In this document: one piece after another, positions 45,376-57,187 of the stretch | How the letters are laid out: each line of letters begins with the position of its first letter | How positions within the stretch are numbered: the first letter of the stretch is position 1 | Assembly: GCA_037892935.1 (NCBI GenBank) | Contig: JAYXKI010000007.1 | Coordinates: 1,860,001 to 1,924,000 of the forward strand | From: Phlebopus portentosus | Taxonomy: Eukaryota; Basidiomycota; Agaricomycetes; Boletales; Boletinellaceae | Length of the DNA stretch: 64,000 nucleotides | Direction of reading: 5' to 3' | Notes under the pieces: model-generated | The model's input: only the letters and a program-made list of their open reading frames with translations | What the model was told of the DNA's origin: nothing | The model's database searches: none | Program-made: the position numbers and the translations under genes

Positions 45376-47694
45376 ATGGGGCTTGTCGCGTGGAGTTTGG
45401 CTCATAAAACTTCGTATTTGTTTCTACTTGCAGTGACGTTTGGTGCACAACATGTATTCGCACTTGACGATGGTGTCGCAAAGCTTCCAGGTGCGCTCAA
45501 CTCCTCTATATCATTCGGTTTATCAATGTGCTGAAATCCTCGGTAGTACTGGGGTACAACAGTTCGTGCTTTGCAGATGTTCCATCCTATGTTTCTCAGA
45601 GCTCTTACAATGCCAATGTCTCCCGCGTCCAGCATGGAACGCATTTCAAGTAGGCTGGATGGGAAAGACGCGTAGAATCCAATTTCTCATCCTCTTCTTA
45701 GTGCAATATCGACCAAGATCTGATCCTGACAACGGCAAAACTGATGCAGTCTCTCGGCCTCCAGGTATACTCAGCCTCCCCTGCGCTTGGACTCGCTTGC
45801 CCATCTAAATTGTTGATAATTGAAGGATGTCGGATATACCCACGTCAATATTGACGACTGCTGGTCGGAAAAAAATAGAAGTGAGACAGGCGATCTTGTT
45901 CCAGGTGTGTCGTCATCCACCTTGCATACGCCGCTCAGTTCGGTTAATCTTCCGTATTCTTCTAAGACAAAGCCCGATTCAGCGTCGGCATGAAAAATTT
46001 GACAGACCAGCTCCATGAAATGGGATTGTACAGTCTCAATGCTATATCTGAACTACCGAACTGGCAAACTGACATACCGTCGTTTAGCAATGCGGGTATC
46101 TATGGGGACAGCGGCTGGTTCACATGTGCAGGATATCCCGGTTCATTCCAAAATGAGGCTCGCGATGCGAAGACTTTCCAAGACTGGGGATTTGACTACC
46201 TGAAGTACGTTCTTCTTATTCTCGTATGGTTGTTCGCTAATGTGCGGAACGCGAAGATATGACAATTGTGCAAGTGAGCCTCACGTCTGAGCCCTCTGTG
46301 TCCTAAACTCGGTCTTATGAATCATCCCATTCCCAGTTCCCTACGATGATATTCTTCGCGAAAACACGATGGGAAGTGCGTGACCAGTGCTGATAGCCAT
46401 GCATTCTGCGTCTAACGAACTTATCTGCAATAGAGTACCAACGTATGGCAGATGCTATTGCTGACCTTGCTAAATCTTCCGGGAAGCCACCCATCATTTT
46501 CTCCCTTTGCGAATGGGGTTGGGTAAGAACAACTCTATTTGTCTTCGAAATCCCGTCATATAACTACTATTTGGGTACAGAGTCAGGTATGGGTCTGGGG
46601 AAAGCAGTTTGGCGCATCCTGGAGAACTACCAACGATATTGAACCAAACTGGCAGTCACTTGCTTTCATCATCAACTTGTACGTTCGATTCTCTTTCAAT
46701 GTTTTATCGATACACTCGATGACAATCGATTTTCCTTGTAGTAATTCATTCATCACGACGGCCACTGACTTCTATGGACATACTGATTTGGACATGGTAC
46801 GCCTGATAAAACGTGCGACAGATTATACACACTAACTGATCGGGTATCTATAGCTTCAAATGTGAGTTCGTTATTGATAAGCAGCCGTCTGTGCTGATTC
46901 ATCGTGTCAAGCGGAAATGGAGATATGACGGTGGATGAAGTAAAGTCTCATTTCACTGCTTGGGCTTTCATGAAGTCTCCGCTCCTGATTGGTGCAAACG
47001 TAGGCTTCCTAACATGAAGAAAGTTCCTTATTAAAAGAGCTTACATATCGCTTTTCGTTTAGTTGTCCGCAATCAAAGATTCCGACCTGGAGGCGCTAAA
47101 GAACCAGGAAATACTTGCCATCAACCAGGACGCTGTCGTCGGAACTAGCATATCACCATTCCGCTGGGGTGTAAACGTGAGTTTGCTCCCATATTGCGTT
47201 CCAAACTTCGTGATAATGGTCCGCTCAGCCTGACTGGACAAGCGATCCATTGCATCCTGCTGGTTACTGGAGTGGACCGTCTCAAAACGGTACAGTCGTC
47301 ATGCTTGTAGGCACATAAATTCGCTCCATATCATCTCTTCGTTCATACGAGTATCCTCTAGCTCAACACTCTCGACGAACCGACGGACATGTTCTTCAAC
47401 CTAACCGAGTCGCCCTGGATCCGAGCTGGGCGGCAGTATTCGGTCAGAGTACGTAACATTATTCCCTTCATTCAGTACCCACAAATATTAAATAACGTTT
47501 CGTCTTTTCAGGACCTTTGGACACACACCGACAATGGAACAGCTGTTCGGAATTTCACGGCAACGGCTGTTCCCGCTCATGGTGTAGTTGCATTATTGCT
47601 GAAAGATGCAGGAGACGAACCTCCTGGGATCGAGCCAAAATGTGCTGTATGGGTTTGGTGCACCGACCAAAACGGCACAAGAGTCGGAGGTTGA
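45376..47694 (+). CDS. GH27 alpha-galactosidase, secreted, 440 aa, 18 exons
   Basis: Exons: 45376..45490, 45547..45561, 45633..45649, 45702..45764, 45826..45904, 45967..46027, 46088..46204, 46257..46273, 46337..46375, 46434..46522, 46581..46678, 46742..46796, 46854..46861, 46912..46999, 47063..47176, 47229..47306, 47362..47448, 47512..47694. All phases agree (1323 nt). A signal peptide ([16 protein letters not shown]) precedes the barrel: [35 protein letters not shown], nucleophile Asp in KYDNCA, CEWGW, and acid/base Asp in SWRTTNDI. The enzyme removes terminal alpha-1,6-galactose from oligosaccharides or galactomannan, and would act outside the cell. The C-terminal beta domain ends [17 protein letters not shown]. 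Exons of 8, 15, 17 and 17 nt are unusual in number. Confidence 0.95.
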
Positions 47695-48084
47695 GTATTG
47701 CTTTCTTAAGAGTCACCCCAGGCGCATGCCGAACGATTGACCCTGCTTTGTAACGGACTATCAATTTAATGATACGCTAAGTAGCTCCTTGGAACTATTT
47801 CTTTCCGTTGACAGTAGGAGAGAAATGAAATGCCCGGCTACGAATGACTGACAATGTTCTATTTAAAATTCGCAGCTCGCAACTGTTCTTGAAGAGACAC
47901 CAAAAATCATCTTAATTCAGAACGTGATTTTGCGCACGCCACAAAAAAGCAAAGTAAAGCAATGGTTATATAGACATGCTTACGACAAGAGAAACCGCAG
48001 CAAAGCAACTTCAAAAGTCCGTCCATCTCAATTCCGCAGCAACAAAGGACTCCTTTAGTATCCCATACGGTTACATCACAGAGC
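47695..48084. other. intergenic, no gene seen
   Basis: Two 3' UTR/promoter-like flanks with nothing else seen. Confidence 0.45.
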
Positions 48085-48636
48085 ATGTCTGGTAAGAGAA
48101 CAACAGGGAAAACAAAAAGCGAAACCCCCGCTCCGACTCTCGACCGGGCGACGTTCCCTCACCAGAATCTCAACCAGAAGATGGAAAGAGCACCTGATCC
48201 GGAACGACCAGGACGCCTGGATAAAATCTTCCCTACGCGGGAGTGAGTTTTAATTTGACATTTAGACATGAGAATAAGATAAACACCAGTGTCCTAACGC
48301 GCTTCATAGGGTGCCAGTATCAATGCAGATGTCCTACGCCGAAGTAATGGCTAGCGCACAAAAGGACGAAGAGAATAAATCTCGATTAAGGGTCCCGGAC
48401 GCGATGAAGAATCCGATAAAGGCTGCGAAAAGCGAAAAGTTGAGTTGCGACAGTACGAAGTTTGCAATTCTCTCAGAGAAACTGACAAATTGCCCTTCTT
48501 TCGATGTAATTAATGTGCGTAGAGTCACGATAGGGTACAACCCGGACGAGGAAGTGTGAGTCGTTCGACCCCACCGAAGTTACTCTCGATCTGACGAATT
48601 CATTCCAAAAGCATTACCGTAAAAAGGGACTTCTAA
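48085..48636 (+). CDS. small unrecognised protein, 142 aa
   Basis: Three exons: 48085..48242, 48310..48555 and 48612..48636, with GTGAGT donors and TAG/AAG acceptors; the frame is kept. The protein is basic and Lys-rich at the start (MSGKRTTGKTKSETP), followed by MSYAEVMASAQKDEENKSRLRVPD and a short beta-like end (VRRVTIGYNPDEEVITVKRDF). Without the last intron the protein ends at 48559, eight residues earlier; both forms are possible. No signal peptide, no membrane span and no known domain. Confidence 0.5.
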
Positions 48637-49144
48637 AGGTCGATATCCGAAGTGGGAGTAGAGGACAAGTCGCGAGCTTCTAGCCGTATGTTATGTACCT
48701 GATTGGCTTACGTAACAAATCAATTCTCTCCGTCCGGTCGGTGCTTGCATTCTTTTACTACTTCTTAACGGCCTTCCACTAAGAGATTGGGATCAGGGAT
48801 CAAAAGGTGAACCCCTTCGCAATGTCTGGCGAGATGGTTTCAGTCAAAGCTTTGCAGCTACGCGCAGACCCCTTGGGTTGATATTCTCAGGGGAAAACGA
48901 CGCTGCTGTTGCGTCTATTCTCCATGACCCAATCATGATGATCTGATCGCCTAGTCCTCCCTCACCCTTGTCGGAGATTTATAAAACCATTTCGTTTGTC
49001 TTACACTCGAGTTTGAATTGTTAGCGCAGTTGAACCCAGGTATGCTCCGTCGTCCTGTCTACGGTAATACAGTGCAGTAACAGTACGACAACAGCAATAC
49101 ATATGTCTGTTATATCGACATATTCACGTCCTCAGGCCTACACT
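48637..49144. other. intergenic, no gene seen
   Basis: No coding stretch is supported. Confidence 0.45.
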
Positions 49145-49650
49145 TTACTTCTTCGAGCTCTGTGATCCATGCACCTCCTTCGCCTCTTCCTTGGACATAG
49201 TGGGAATTACAGGGTCCCTAACCTTATCCGCAGATATGACCTTCCCCTCATAGATATATCCCTTTTTTGTTCTCGTCCAGGACGTATGCTTCTGGGAATG
49301 CCGAGACCTTACCCGTGTAGTTCGCTTGGGTCTCAGGATTGAGATTTGATTTTATCGAACTCTTGCGTCTGCGGTGACTACCGCAGCTGCCAGTTCTGAA
49401 CCGATTCACGGAACTGTGTATATTGCTGTCGCGCAGAATTTCAGTTTTGTTATGTTCTTGGGAAGTTCGAGGGTGGAGGGCACTATGGACTCTCGTAACT
49501 CGGTGAGTAGCGCCTGGCTTTTTGTCTTGCTTTGCTTGGAGGCTTCGCGAAAGATGAATTAGAGAAGCCGCAAAGACCGTAATGCTTTTATTCCCGGTCC
49601 ACTTTGCTACTTTTAGCTCCCAACACCGTATCATGCTGCATCGCCGGAAA
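49145..49650 (-). pseudogene. unrecognised gene with several frame breaks
   Basis: Coding-like protein runs through all three minus frames in order: ALLTELRESIVPSTLELPKN (about 49520-49460), SELAAAVVTADARV, FDKIKS, NLNPETQANYTGKVSAFPEAYVLDENKKG, then GYIYEGKVISADKVRDPV...KEEAKEVHGSQSSKK and a stop at 49145. The last shift falls in an A6 run near 49267, where five A would restore the frame. The pieces look like one protein with at least three one-base shifts that introns cannot remove. I do not recognise the family. Decay is likely, but base-calling errors cannot be excluded. Confidence 0.35.
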
Positions 49651-49841
49651 ACAAAGCGAGGTGATCGTGGCGATATATCTCGCGAACAGCATGAGATTAT
49701 TTCGCAGGAAAGTCGAAAGCAAAGCGAGGAAGGAAGGTGTGCACGCACGAAGTCATGAAGAAACGAGAGTTTTGTCAGAAATCCATTTTTAAGAATTAAC
49801 AAAATCAGGACATTTATTTCACGTTTAAATTGCGACTGCCT

Positions 49842-51304
49842 TCAATTCTTGGGATTCTTCATCCAATACGTTCCATTCGGCCACTCGTACTCCTCAATGC
49901 TCGTCTTGAACATCTCGATACTATACCCTTCCTCGTTCTTATCTGGGACGACATATCGGCCCCTTTCGTTAATCTTACACGGATACTTGAAATGCTCGTG
50001 CAGATGATCAACGAACTCGAGTACGTTGCGCTCCATCGAGCCGCTTACGGCGATGTAGTCTATAAGACTGAGGTGGATAACGTACTCGCATAAACCGACT
50101 CCGCCCGCATGAGGGCAGACGGGAATTCCGAATTTCGAGGCGAGAAGGATGACGGAGAGGACTTCACTGACTCCGGCAAGACGACAACTGTCAAGCTGTA
50201 CGACGTCAATCGCGTTGGCTTGGAGGAGCTGCTTGAAGATGATACGATTGTGCGCGTGCTCGCCTGTGGCCACTCCTATTCCGTAGGGTTTGAGCGCGTT
50301 CCGCACGGCTGCGTGTCCAAGGACGTCGTCCGGAGCTGTAGGCTCTTCGATGAACCACGGTTTAATCTCCGCGAGCGATTTGACGTAGTCTATCGCTTCG
50401 GGGACATCCCATACCTGATTAGCATCGATCATGAGCACCGCACCCGTTGGACCAGCGTTCTTGCCCTTCAACCCTTCGGAGTTGGGGTCTCGTGGAGGAT
50501 GGCCTGAAGGAAGGAGGGAAGGATTGTCAATAACCCGACGGATGATCTTCCCTCTACGCAAATCTGCTTCTCGATCTGCACCGACTTTCATCTTGAAATG
50601 GTTGAACCCCTGCGAAACAGCCTCGCGTGTCAACCGCTCCACTTTCTCGTCCGAGTAGCCTAACCACCCCGCGCTCGTTACATAAGCAGGATATCCCTCT
50701 TTCCGCACCCTCTCCTCTCTTTCCTTCTTCCCGCTTTCCTTGGCCTTCAGCATCTCCAGTGCCTCTTCAGGCGTGATTGCGTCTGTGATATAGCGAAACG
50801 TCGTGGCACGGACGAATTCCTCCGGAGTGAAGTCTACGACAAGTTTCCATAATGGCTTCTTGCGAGACCGGGCAAACATGTCCCAAAGAGCATTGGAGAC
50901 GGCTCCGGTGGCGATGTGTATGATTCCCTTTTCTGGACCAAGCCATCGAAGTTGAGGATCTGAGAGGAGGAAGGAGAATGCTTGACCCATATTTGCGAAG
51001 AGAGATTCGACTTCCTTTCCGACGAGTTTCTTGGCGAGTTCCTCGATTGCTTTGCAGACCTACACGAAGCGAACGTGTCAGTTTCAGTCACTGAATCAAA
51101 AAGCGTAGCGCTCACGATATCATTACCCCGTCCAATTGTGAATGTCATGCCGTAGCCGACAAGGTCAGAGTTTGTGAACAGAGCGACATAGGCGGATGAG
51201 TAGTCGCACTCTGTGTTCATAGCATCTGTACCATCTCCTGAGAGAGAAGTAGGAAAACGGACATCATGAGTCTCGAATCCAGTTATTTTTGTCGAATCCA
51301 CCAT
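49842..51304 (-). CDS. L-fuconate dehydratase (enolase superfamily), 468 aa
   Basis: Two exons, 51304..51116 and 51059..49842, with a 56-bp GTGAGC...TAG intron. The N-terminal capping domain starts [24 protein letters not shown] and ends near LWDMFAR. The barrel carries the family residues: base Lys in FKMKVGAD, metal ligands in [15 protein letters not shown] and ATGEHAHN, and the His in PHAGGVGL. The enzyme dehydrates L-fuconate (and probably related sugar acids) to 2-keto-3-deoxy-L-fuconate in a non-phosphorylating fucose route in the cytosol. Length is normal for the family (about 440-470). No fucose pathway partner lies nearby, as usual in fungi. Confidence 0.95.
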
Positions 51305-52228
51305 GGCTGAAGCACGCCTGAGGAGGACGAGGAGGAGTGAGGTTGCATGGCTGTTAAGTTATATGCTGAGTTGGAAGTTATCGCTGAATCTGATCAGATG
51401 CTCACCCGGAGTTTGCGGCCCGCTACCTCCGCTTCGGCCGTACTCTGGGCTCACCCGGTCCGGTTCGGGCTCTTTCACGGAGGTCGAGCATTCAAAAGTC
51501 CGACCGCCGCAGATTTTCGATTTTGCTCTACTCAAACACCAGAGCTCCGTCCATATTTCATCTCGGTTCCTCGATCCAGGAACGGCACTAACCGCGAACC
51601 AGCACAGTCCACCGGGACTTCGTCATGTCCAAGCACAGCAATTTCAAACACGGACGAGAGTCTGTGGGAGAAGCTAAGGAGCCTCACAGACGTTCAAATC
51701 ACCCGAAAACTATCCCACTGCTCTCGGCTCTTCATGCTCCGAAGCCCAACAATATTATTGGAAGAACCGAGGAATTCTTGAAGATGTCCGCACTTGTTTT
51801 ACGTCGTAATGAATGCATGACTGTTGAAACACTCAGCTGCTTGATCTGTTTCCATCTATTGCGTAATTACATAACAATACACGTACATCTAGCGCAAAGT
51901 TTTTAGTTTGCAAAGATGGATCAAAGAAGTTGAAAAAAAATAATAAATAATAATAAATAATAAAAATCGGTGGACCGAAAGGAAGTAGACGGGATGAAAA
52001 ACAATTTATGCTAGAGTACAGATCATGAATTCTGAAACTGAAAATATGTAAGACTAAAGACACGGAATGTAGGAAGTGAACGAAATGGACGAAAGAAAAG
52101 GGGCTGAAGTCTAAATACTCGAGTCGCTCTAGCAGGAAAGGTACATGTTGACGTGTGCTTACACGACGCTGTGCGGGTATAGAAGAAGCTGAGTTGCCTG
52201 ATAGAATCGACCTGCTTACAAACTAGCC
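51305..52228. other. intergenic; AT-rich microsatellite
   Basis: It contains AATAAT-type repeats at about 51938-51966 and an AT-rich stretch around them. The first 300 bp should hold the fuconate dehydratase promoter. No coding region supported. Confidence 0.5.
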
Positions 52229-52697
52229 TCAGAGAAAACCTGTACGTGCTTTATATGCCTACATAAAAGTTGCATCAGCTTCCTCGACCTTGACTTATGG
52301 ATAAAACATACCATCATAGCCTCGTCAGAAGCATCCCGCAGCAAGCGACACTCTCCGCTCAGATACACGCGTATCGAACCGATGGGAATTAAGTACTCGT
52401 CGAATAAGTCGACTGTGTAATGTCTTTGCGGGTCGTTGAAGTCCGTTTTCAGCACCTCCCTGGTGAACGCAAACTTAATTAGTCTCGCGAAAGGATGATG
52501 TTTTGATGCGTATGTACGTACGGAAGGGAGGCTGTAACTATTCGCCTTGGAAAAGTGTACGGGTCGCTCAGTTGAGCATCGAGGGAGGCAGCATCTATAG
52601 CGTTACATACAGACGCGAGAGTTGCCGCACTCACTTTGCGATGCAGCTCGGTATAGATGAAGGCCGCGATATCGCTTTTATACTTTGGATTGGCCAT
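52229..52697 (-). CDS. small unrecognised protein, 117 aa
   Basis: Three exons: 52697..52522, 52459..52312 and 52258..52229, with GTACGT/GTATGT donors and CAG/TAG acceptors, in frame. The start is MANPKYKSDIAAFIYTELHRK; the second exon reads EVLKTDFNDPQRHYTVDLFDEYLIPIGS. The last exon adds only nine residues and is the least certain. No domain is recognised. The model rests on consistent splicing alone. Confidence 0.42.
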
Positions 52698-53654
52698 ATG
52701 TCGCTTAGACTCGATGAAGTTCAGAGAGGTCAAAAGGACTGAAAGATTGAAACACAACTCGGAAGAAATCCAGAGGGGTTATATACCACACAACTGAACC
52801 AGGGCCACGAAACTGCCGCATGTCTCGGGATTCGAGTCAAACACCGGGCCACCTGAGGCTGTGCATTCCGATTATGAACAGTAAAAAGGAACTTATCCGG
52901 CCTCGATAAGAGCAAACAGAAGTTGCTAAGCTTGTCGGTCTTAACAGATTTTAACCAAAGGATGCGCCAGGCCCGGGTTCATGACGCGGCCGGAGCAATT
53001 GTGAGTCATCGCCTCAGTCCAGGATGGTTCTTCTTTTATTATAATGACTTGCGTGCTTCAAATATCTCGGCGCTCATAGATCGCTCCGTGCACTTCTTCT
53101 GTCCCTGAATGCCAATTGACCATGTTGATCGGTTATCAGAGGTGTAGCAAAGACACGACGCTCTGATTGATGAACCGCGAAAGACACTGGCAAGGATGTG
53201 AGACATATTCCAAAGAGTCTGTTTATGCTAGAGAGTCTGAGAGCTTAAGCGTACCTGACTACTCCACGTTCATGAAAGCGAACACATCTGGTATGACCGA
53301 CCGGACTGAAGGATATGCAAGTTTGTGGCAGGTTAATATCATTGACCGTGTATCCGGAACGGATCTGCTGCGAGAAGGCTTTACCAGAATCGGAATGAGT
53401 GAATAAGACTAATCAATTAGAAAGAAAGGAGGCGGCGAGCCAAACAGCAAGACACGATTGTGTGTGCTGTACTGTCAGCAGTAGGTAGAAAACTAGAATC
53501 GTCGGACGAGGTCAGACATTCTGCACGTGAGCTATTTATCACGTGATATAAGTCAGAAATTTTTTCTAGAAATTTACGGCTGAGATCTTAACTCACGAAC
53601 GCTTTCCCATGTCCTGCTTCAGATAACACATTCGAATATCTGTATCTGCAACAG
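52698..53654. other. intergenic, no gene seen
   Basis: An open stretch of 79 codons at 53167-53406 (plus) begins with ATG but has no family resemblance. A TCACGTGA palindrome occurs at about 53538, upstream of the TRM112 start. Confidence 0.45.
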
Positions 53655-54202
53655 ATGGTCCGATTAATAACCCACAATCTACTCTCTTGTCATGTCAAGG
53701 GCTGCACAAGGAACAACTTCCCGCTGCGCTTCCAGGACGTCAAGGTCGAGCTGCGAGAAGCTGAATTTAACGCCGAGTTTTTGAGGAATTTCGTCCCACG
53801 TATAGAATGGAAAGCACTCGTGGATGCAGGGAAAGAGGTGAGTGCTGCCCCATTGATGAACGCGACAAGGTCTCCTAATGGTCATTGCAGCTTGGAGATA
53901 CCTCGTTGCCTGAAGAACTGCCTGAAATGCTGGACGACGAATTCTTGAAGAAGCTGCATCACGTTCTGCTCGAGGTGAGTATCTCCTATTCACAAAACGT
54001 AGTGCAAATACTAGATTGACGGCCCTCTGTCAGATCCATGTAGAAGAAGGTGCAATGGTTTGCCCGAACTGCGGACACGTCTACAAAATCATGAGTGGCA
54101 TTCCAAACATGGTAGGTATCGTTTGGCTCACATAGGTCGTGTATCCAGCTAATATGCCAAACGCCTTCCCAATGTTAGCTCTTGACTGAGAGCGAGATTT
54201 GA
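53655..54202 (+). CDS. TRM112: Trm112, methyltransferase activator subunit, 122 aa
   Basis: Four exons: 53655..53837, 53891..53974, 54034..54111 and 54179..54202; all junctions are phase 0. The start MVRLITHNLLSCHVKGC...NFPLRF is the family start with two zinc-binding Cys, and the C-terminal CPNCGHVYKIMSGIPNM-LLTESEI supplies the other pair. The small zinc protein stabilises several methyltransferases (tRNA Trm9/Trm11, rRNA Bud23, eRF1 Mtq2). Length is close to the yeast protein (135 aa). The last exon codes for only seven residues and the stop. Confidence 0.95.
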
Positions 54203-55360
54203 TGAACCAGTCATTGTTATCAGGGCCTGTTTTTGTACACATCTGGCGTATCGTTCGGTAGCCAGGCATTCCAACCCGATTTTTTTTTCTGCGCCTAGCG
54301 GAAGTCCATCCTAGATCAAGGCGCAGTAATCTTTTCTTTATCCTATGGCCAATCCCTAGAAAGGGCATGAATAGATGGATTAACAAAATGTAGAAGACGT
54401 ACTTGAGTACCTCACTTTCTCTCCTGCACAATGTACCAGACCTAAGTACAATCTTATCCTTTGTACCAGTTTACGCTATCAATACCATCTGTGTTCTCTG
54501 CGAGTATTACCAGCCTTAGTCGGTGCTTGTAAAAGTGCCTTTAAAGGAGCGCTAAAAGAGCGTTCGGAAACAAAAGCATGAACTGGATTGGAGGAAAACA
54601 ATTAGAAGCGCTTTTCCCTACAACAAAGAGAAGCAAAGAACAGGATGTCGAACACCCATGACGTCGCAAGAAAGCTTGCGCCCCGTGGGCGTTCAACTTG
54701 ACCAAAGCTGAACTGAATGCTCACTCGTCATCGCCACACCGGAAGTCATCCTGGGTCGGTTCAAGTGTTCATGCTTCCAGTCAAAAGCAAAGAATGAGAG
54801 ACATGAGCACGGTTGGAACTTTCTCGGCGTGGACTTTCGCGCGGGGGGTTCCTGGTGGAACCTGATGGACACCGAGTGGACGCGTTTCGTGGTACGCCCA
54901 GTGCCCCCTCAGCTTACTGCAACGGAGCCACCTCTCTGTCCTGGGCGACAAGAAAACGCAGACGACTAGCAGTCGCTACTCACCTCCTTGCCCTTTGCGA
55001 CGACTGTCTACCGGTACTGAGAACGTCCGGATAGTGGCCTGGACAAAAAAAATTACAAACAATGAAAGGTAGGCGCGGCAACGGTCAAAGAACAAAGAAT
55101 TCCTTCCTGAGCGGTCACTCCAGATGACATAATGACTTGGACAAACGTGTGGTTTGGATATCGTCCTTTCTGGGACATTCCTTTCGGTTCCTCTCGAATG
55201 CACGAGTTTGCCTTCTGTGCTAAGATGACATCAAAGCCAAACAAAAATCTATGGGCGCATGTTGTGCTGTGTTTACACTCACGAACGATTGCAATCGATA
55301 GACCCCCGCGAGGACCCAGGAGGACCCAATAGGACCCCTTGCTTAGGTTAGCCGAGAAGG
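54203..55360. other. intergenic, no gene seen
   Basis: No coding support. A short GC-rich repeat with three AGGACCC-like units lies at about 55310-55338, just before the TATA box of the next gene. Confidence 0.45.
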
Positions 55361-55366
55361 TATAAA
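55361..55366 (+). promoter_or_regulatory. TATA box
   Basis: TATAAA, 148 bp before the ATG at 55514. It is followed by a long CT-rich leader, the usual layout of a well-expressed fungal gene. Confidence 0.55.
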
Positions 55367-55513
55367 GACGGGGTCGTGACCCGAAGGTCTCTTTCTTCAG
55401 CTCTACCACCATCGCGAAGAGCACACCTACTATCCAACAACTTACCAGCTCTTTACCTCTAACCTCATTGTACTACCCACTTTTCCTCTCGTCATCTATC
55501 TGTCTCTAGCGCA

Positions 55514-56296
55514 ATGTCGTCCGTGGCCCCCAAATCGCGTACAGCCACAGAAACCGCTTCCGTCCTCGAAGCCACGGACACTTCCTCGAAGGAAGTAGCA
55601 GCGAGTGAGCCCGCTGCAGTACCTCGTACTCCAAAACGTCGCAGGGATGTCTCTCCAGCTCCCGAAAGCCCGCAGACGTCGCCAGGCTCCCCGGATTCTA
55701 TAATTCGCAAAGTTGCGGCTCGCCGAGTGGGCGAGCGTTCTTTGACGCCTTACCCTCCTCCTATGTTTTCACCGCGTGTCTCCAGTGGTACGCGCTCCGT
55801 TACTCCTTACCCAGGCTTGCGGCGACGGCTATCACGTTCAGGCACCGAGACGCCTATGTCGAGCTTATCCTCATCCCCAAACAAGGAGAACGAGTCCTTC
55901 ATTCGCTCTGCTGCGCCCTCGCCCTCTCCAAAAAAGAAGGGAAAGTTCGACTGGAAAGATCGCGGAAGGTCGATCAGTCGCGCTCCGAGTAACGAGAGTC
56001 TCTTTACCTTTGGCGTACCTACAAACACGCCTCGGACCTTGTCAAGGTCTTCGTCTTCCGAGACGTCTTCCGATGAGTCAGTCAAGGAACCGGGCACACC
56101 ACCACCCTTGCTGGAGCGAGCCATCGTCCGCCTCTTCGAGCGAGAGATAGAAAAGAAATGTAAAGAGCTTACGGAGTCCCCATTGGCGGACGTGACAGAG
56201 GCGTATACAGAACTTGACGTTTTCTCTTTCGACGCGAACGACATCCTGTGTCCACCCAACACTCCTGATAATGATAGGGTAATTCGTGACTGGTGA
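55514..56296 (+). CDS. disordered S/T-P-rich protein, 260 aa, unrecognised
   Basis: A single open frame with ATG at 55514. The first 190 residues are rich in Ser, Thr, Pro, Arg and Lys with many SP/TP sites (RTPKRRRDVSPAPESPQTSPGSP, SLTPYPPP, SVTPYPG), plus two basic clusters that could act as nuclear signals (PKRRR, PKKKGK). The end is helical and acidic (LLERAIVRLFEREIEKKCKELTESPLADV). This looks like a substrate of proline-directed kinases. No family recognised. At the end, TGGTGAGT makes a donor site overlap the stop; splicing to the CAG at about 56348 would create TG|A and end the protein one residue earlier. Confidence 0.72.
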   Translation: MSSVAPKSRTATETASVLEATDTSSKEVAASEPAAVPRTPKRRRDVSPAPESPQTSPGSPDSIIRKVAARRVGERSLTPYPPPMFSPRVSSGTRSVTPYPGLRRRLSRSGTETPMSSLSSSPNKENESFIRSAAPSPSPKKKGKFDWKDRGRSISRAPSNESLFTFGVPTNTPRTLSRSSSSETSSDESVKEPGTPPPLLERAIVRLFEREIEKKCKELTESPLADVTEAYTELDVFSFDANDILCPPNTPDNDRVIRDW

Positions 56297-56972
56297 GTTC
56301 TCATCGAAAGTGAATACATTAGAACATAAACTAATCTCCGCTCGTCAGACGGCTATTTGGTTACGAGTCAAACTTATATTCTGTGCGGAATCCATCCGCG
56401 CCGAAACATCTGTGTTGATATATGCAATCCCTTTTCCTGATTGATCTTTGTTCTAATGCGCTTCCGCTTTGTAGTATCCAACATATCTCATCCATTTGTT
56501 CCGTAACGCATGCCAGTTTTGTATCGTCTTGTTCGTGTAAAGCGTAGCTCTCCGCGATCCCACTTCTCCGCCCCCCTCTCTCCGATGTACAATATATATA
56601 TAACAACAATGCTCATTAGCACCGATTTATAATAATTTATATGACGACTGGGAGACGCTATCAAGTCGAGTCGTATTGTTTTCCCGTACTTTCGTGGCGT
56701 GGCTGAGAAATTTCACGATGCGAATATAAAGTGTCATTACAATGTAACAGTTACATATTCGAAAGAAATATTAGTGGCAGCTCCGATTATATTTCAACAC
56801 ATCATTGTATAGTACAGTATAGAATTGCAATAGTATTGATATTGTAACGATGGTAGAATGTATAAACAAGCAAAAGAATAATAACAAAACAACAATAAAA
56901 ATAAACAAAGTTTCGGTCGTTTATGTAATATACAAGTCGAGACATATATTCTCACGCAAACTTCTTGCGGAG
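56297..56972. other. intergenic, AT-rich
   Basis: It contains a short (AT)n run at about 56593 and AT-rich DNA. No coding region. Confidence 0.5.
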
Positions 56973-57081
56973 TATACAGGTGGGTACCAAAATTCTGTGC
57001 ATCACGTGATGACAACAATCCCTCACCGTCAGCTCAAATATTTATCACGTGATGAACAGAATTTTGGTACCCACCTGTATA
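56973..57081. mobile_element. MITE-like palindromic element, 38-bp inverted ends
   Basis: Positions 56973-57010 and 57044-57081 are inverted repeats matching at 37 of 38 bases (mismatch at the 27th). Both start TATACAGGTGGGTACC when read inward. A 33-bp loop separates them. If the element starts TACAGGTGGG, it is flanked by TA on both sides, the target site of Tc1/mariner-type elements. There is no coding capacity. The arms contain CACGTG, so the element carries an E-box in each arm. Confidence 0.82.
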
Positions 57082-57187
57082 TGTCATGATAAAATAACGG
57101 GTGCCATTCCTCATACCAAGTAATATAAGGGTTTAAATCAGACATGTATCCAAATCAGTCCGATACTCACTAGCAGTTCCAGGTCGT

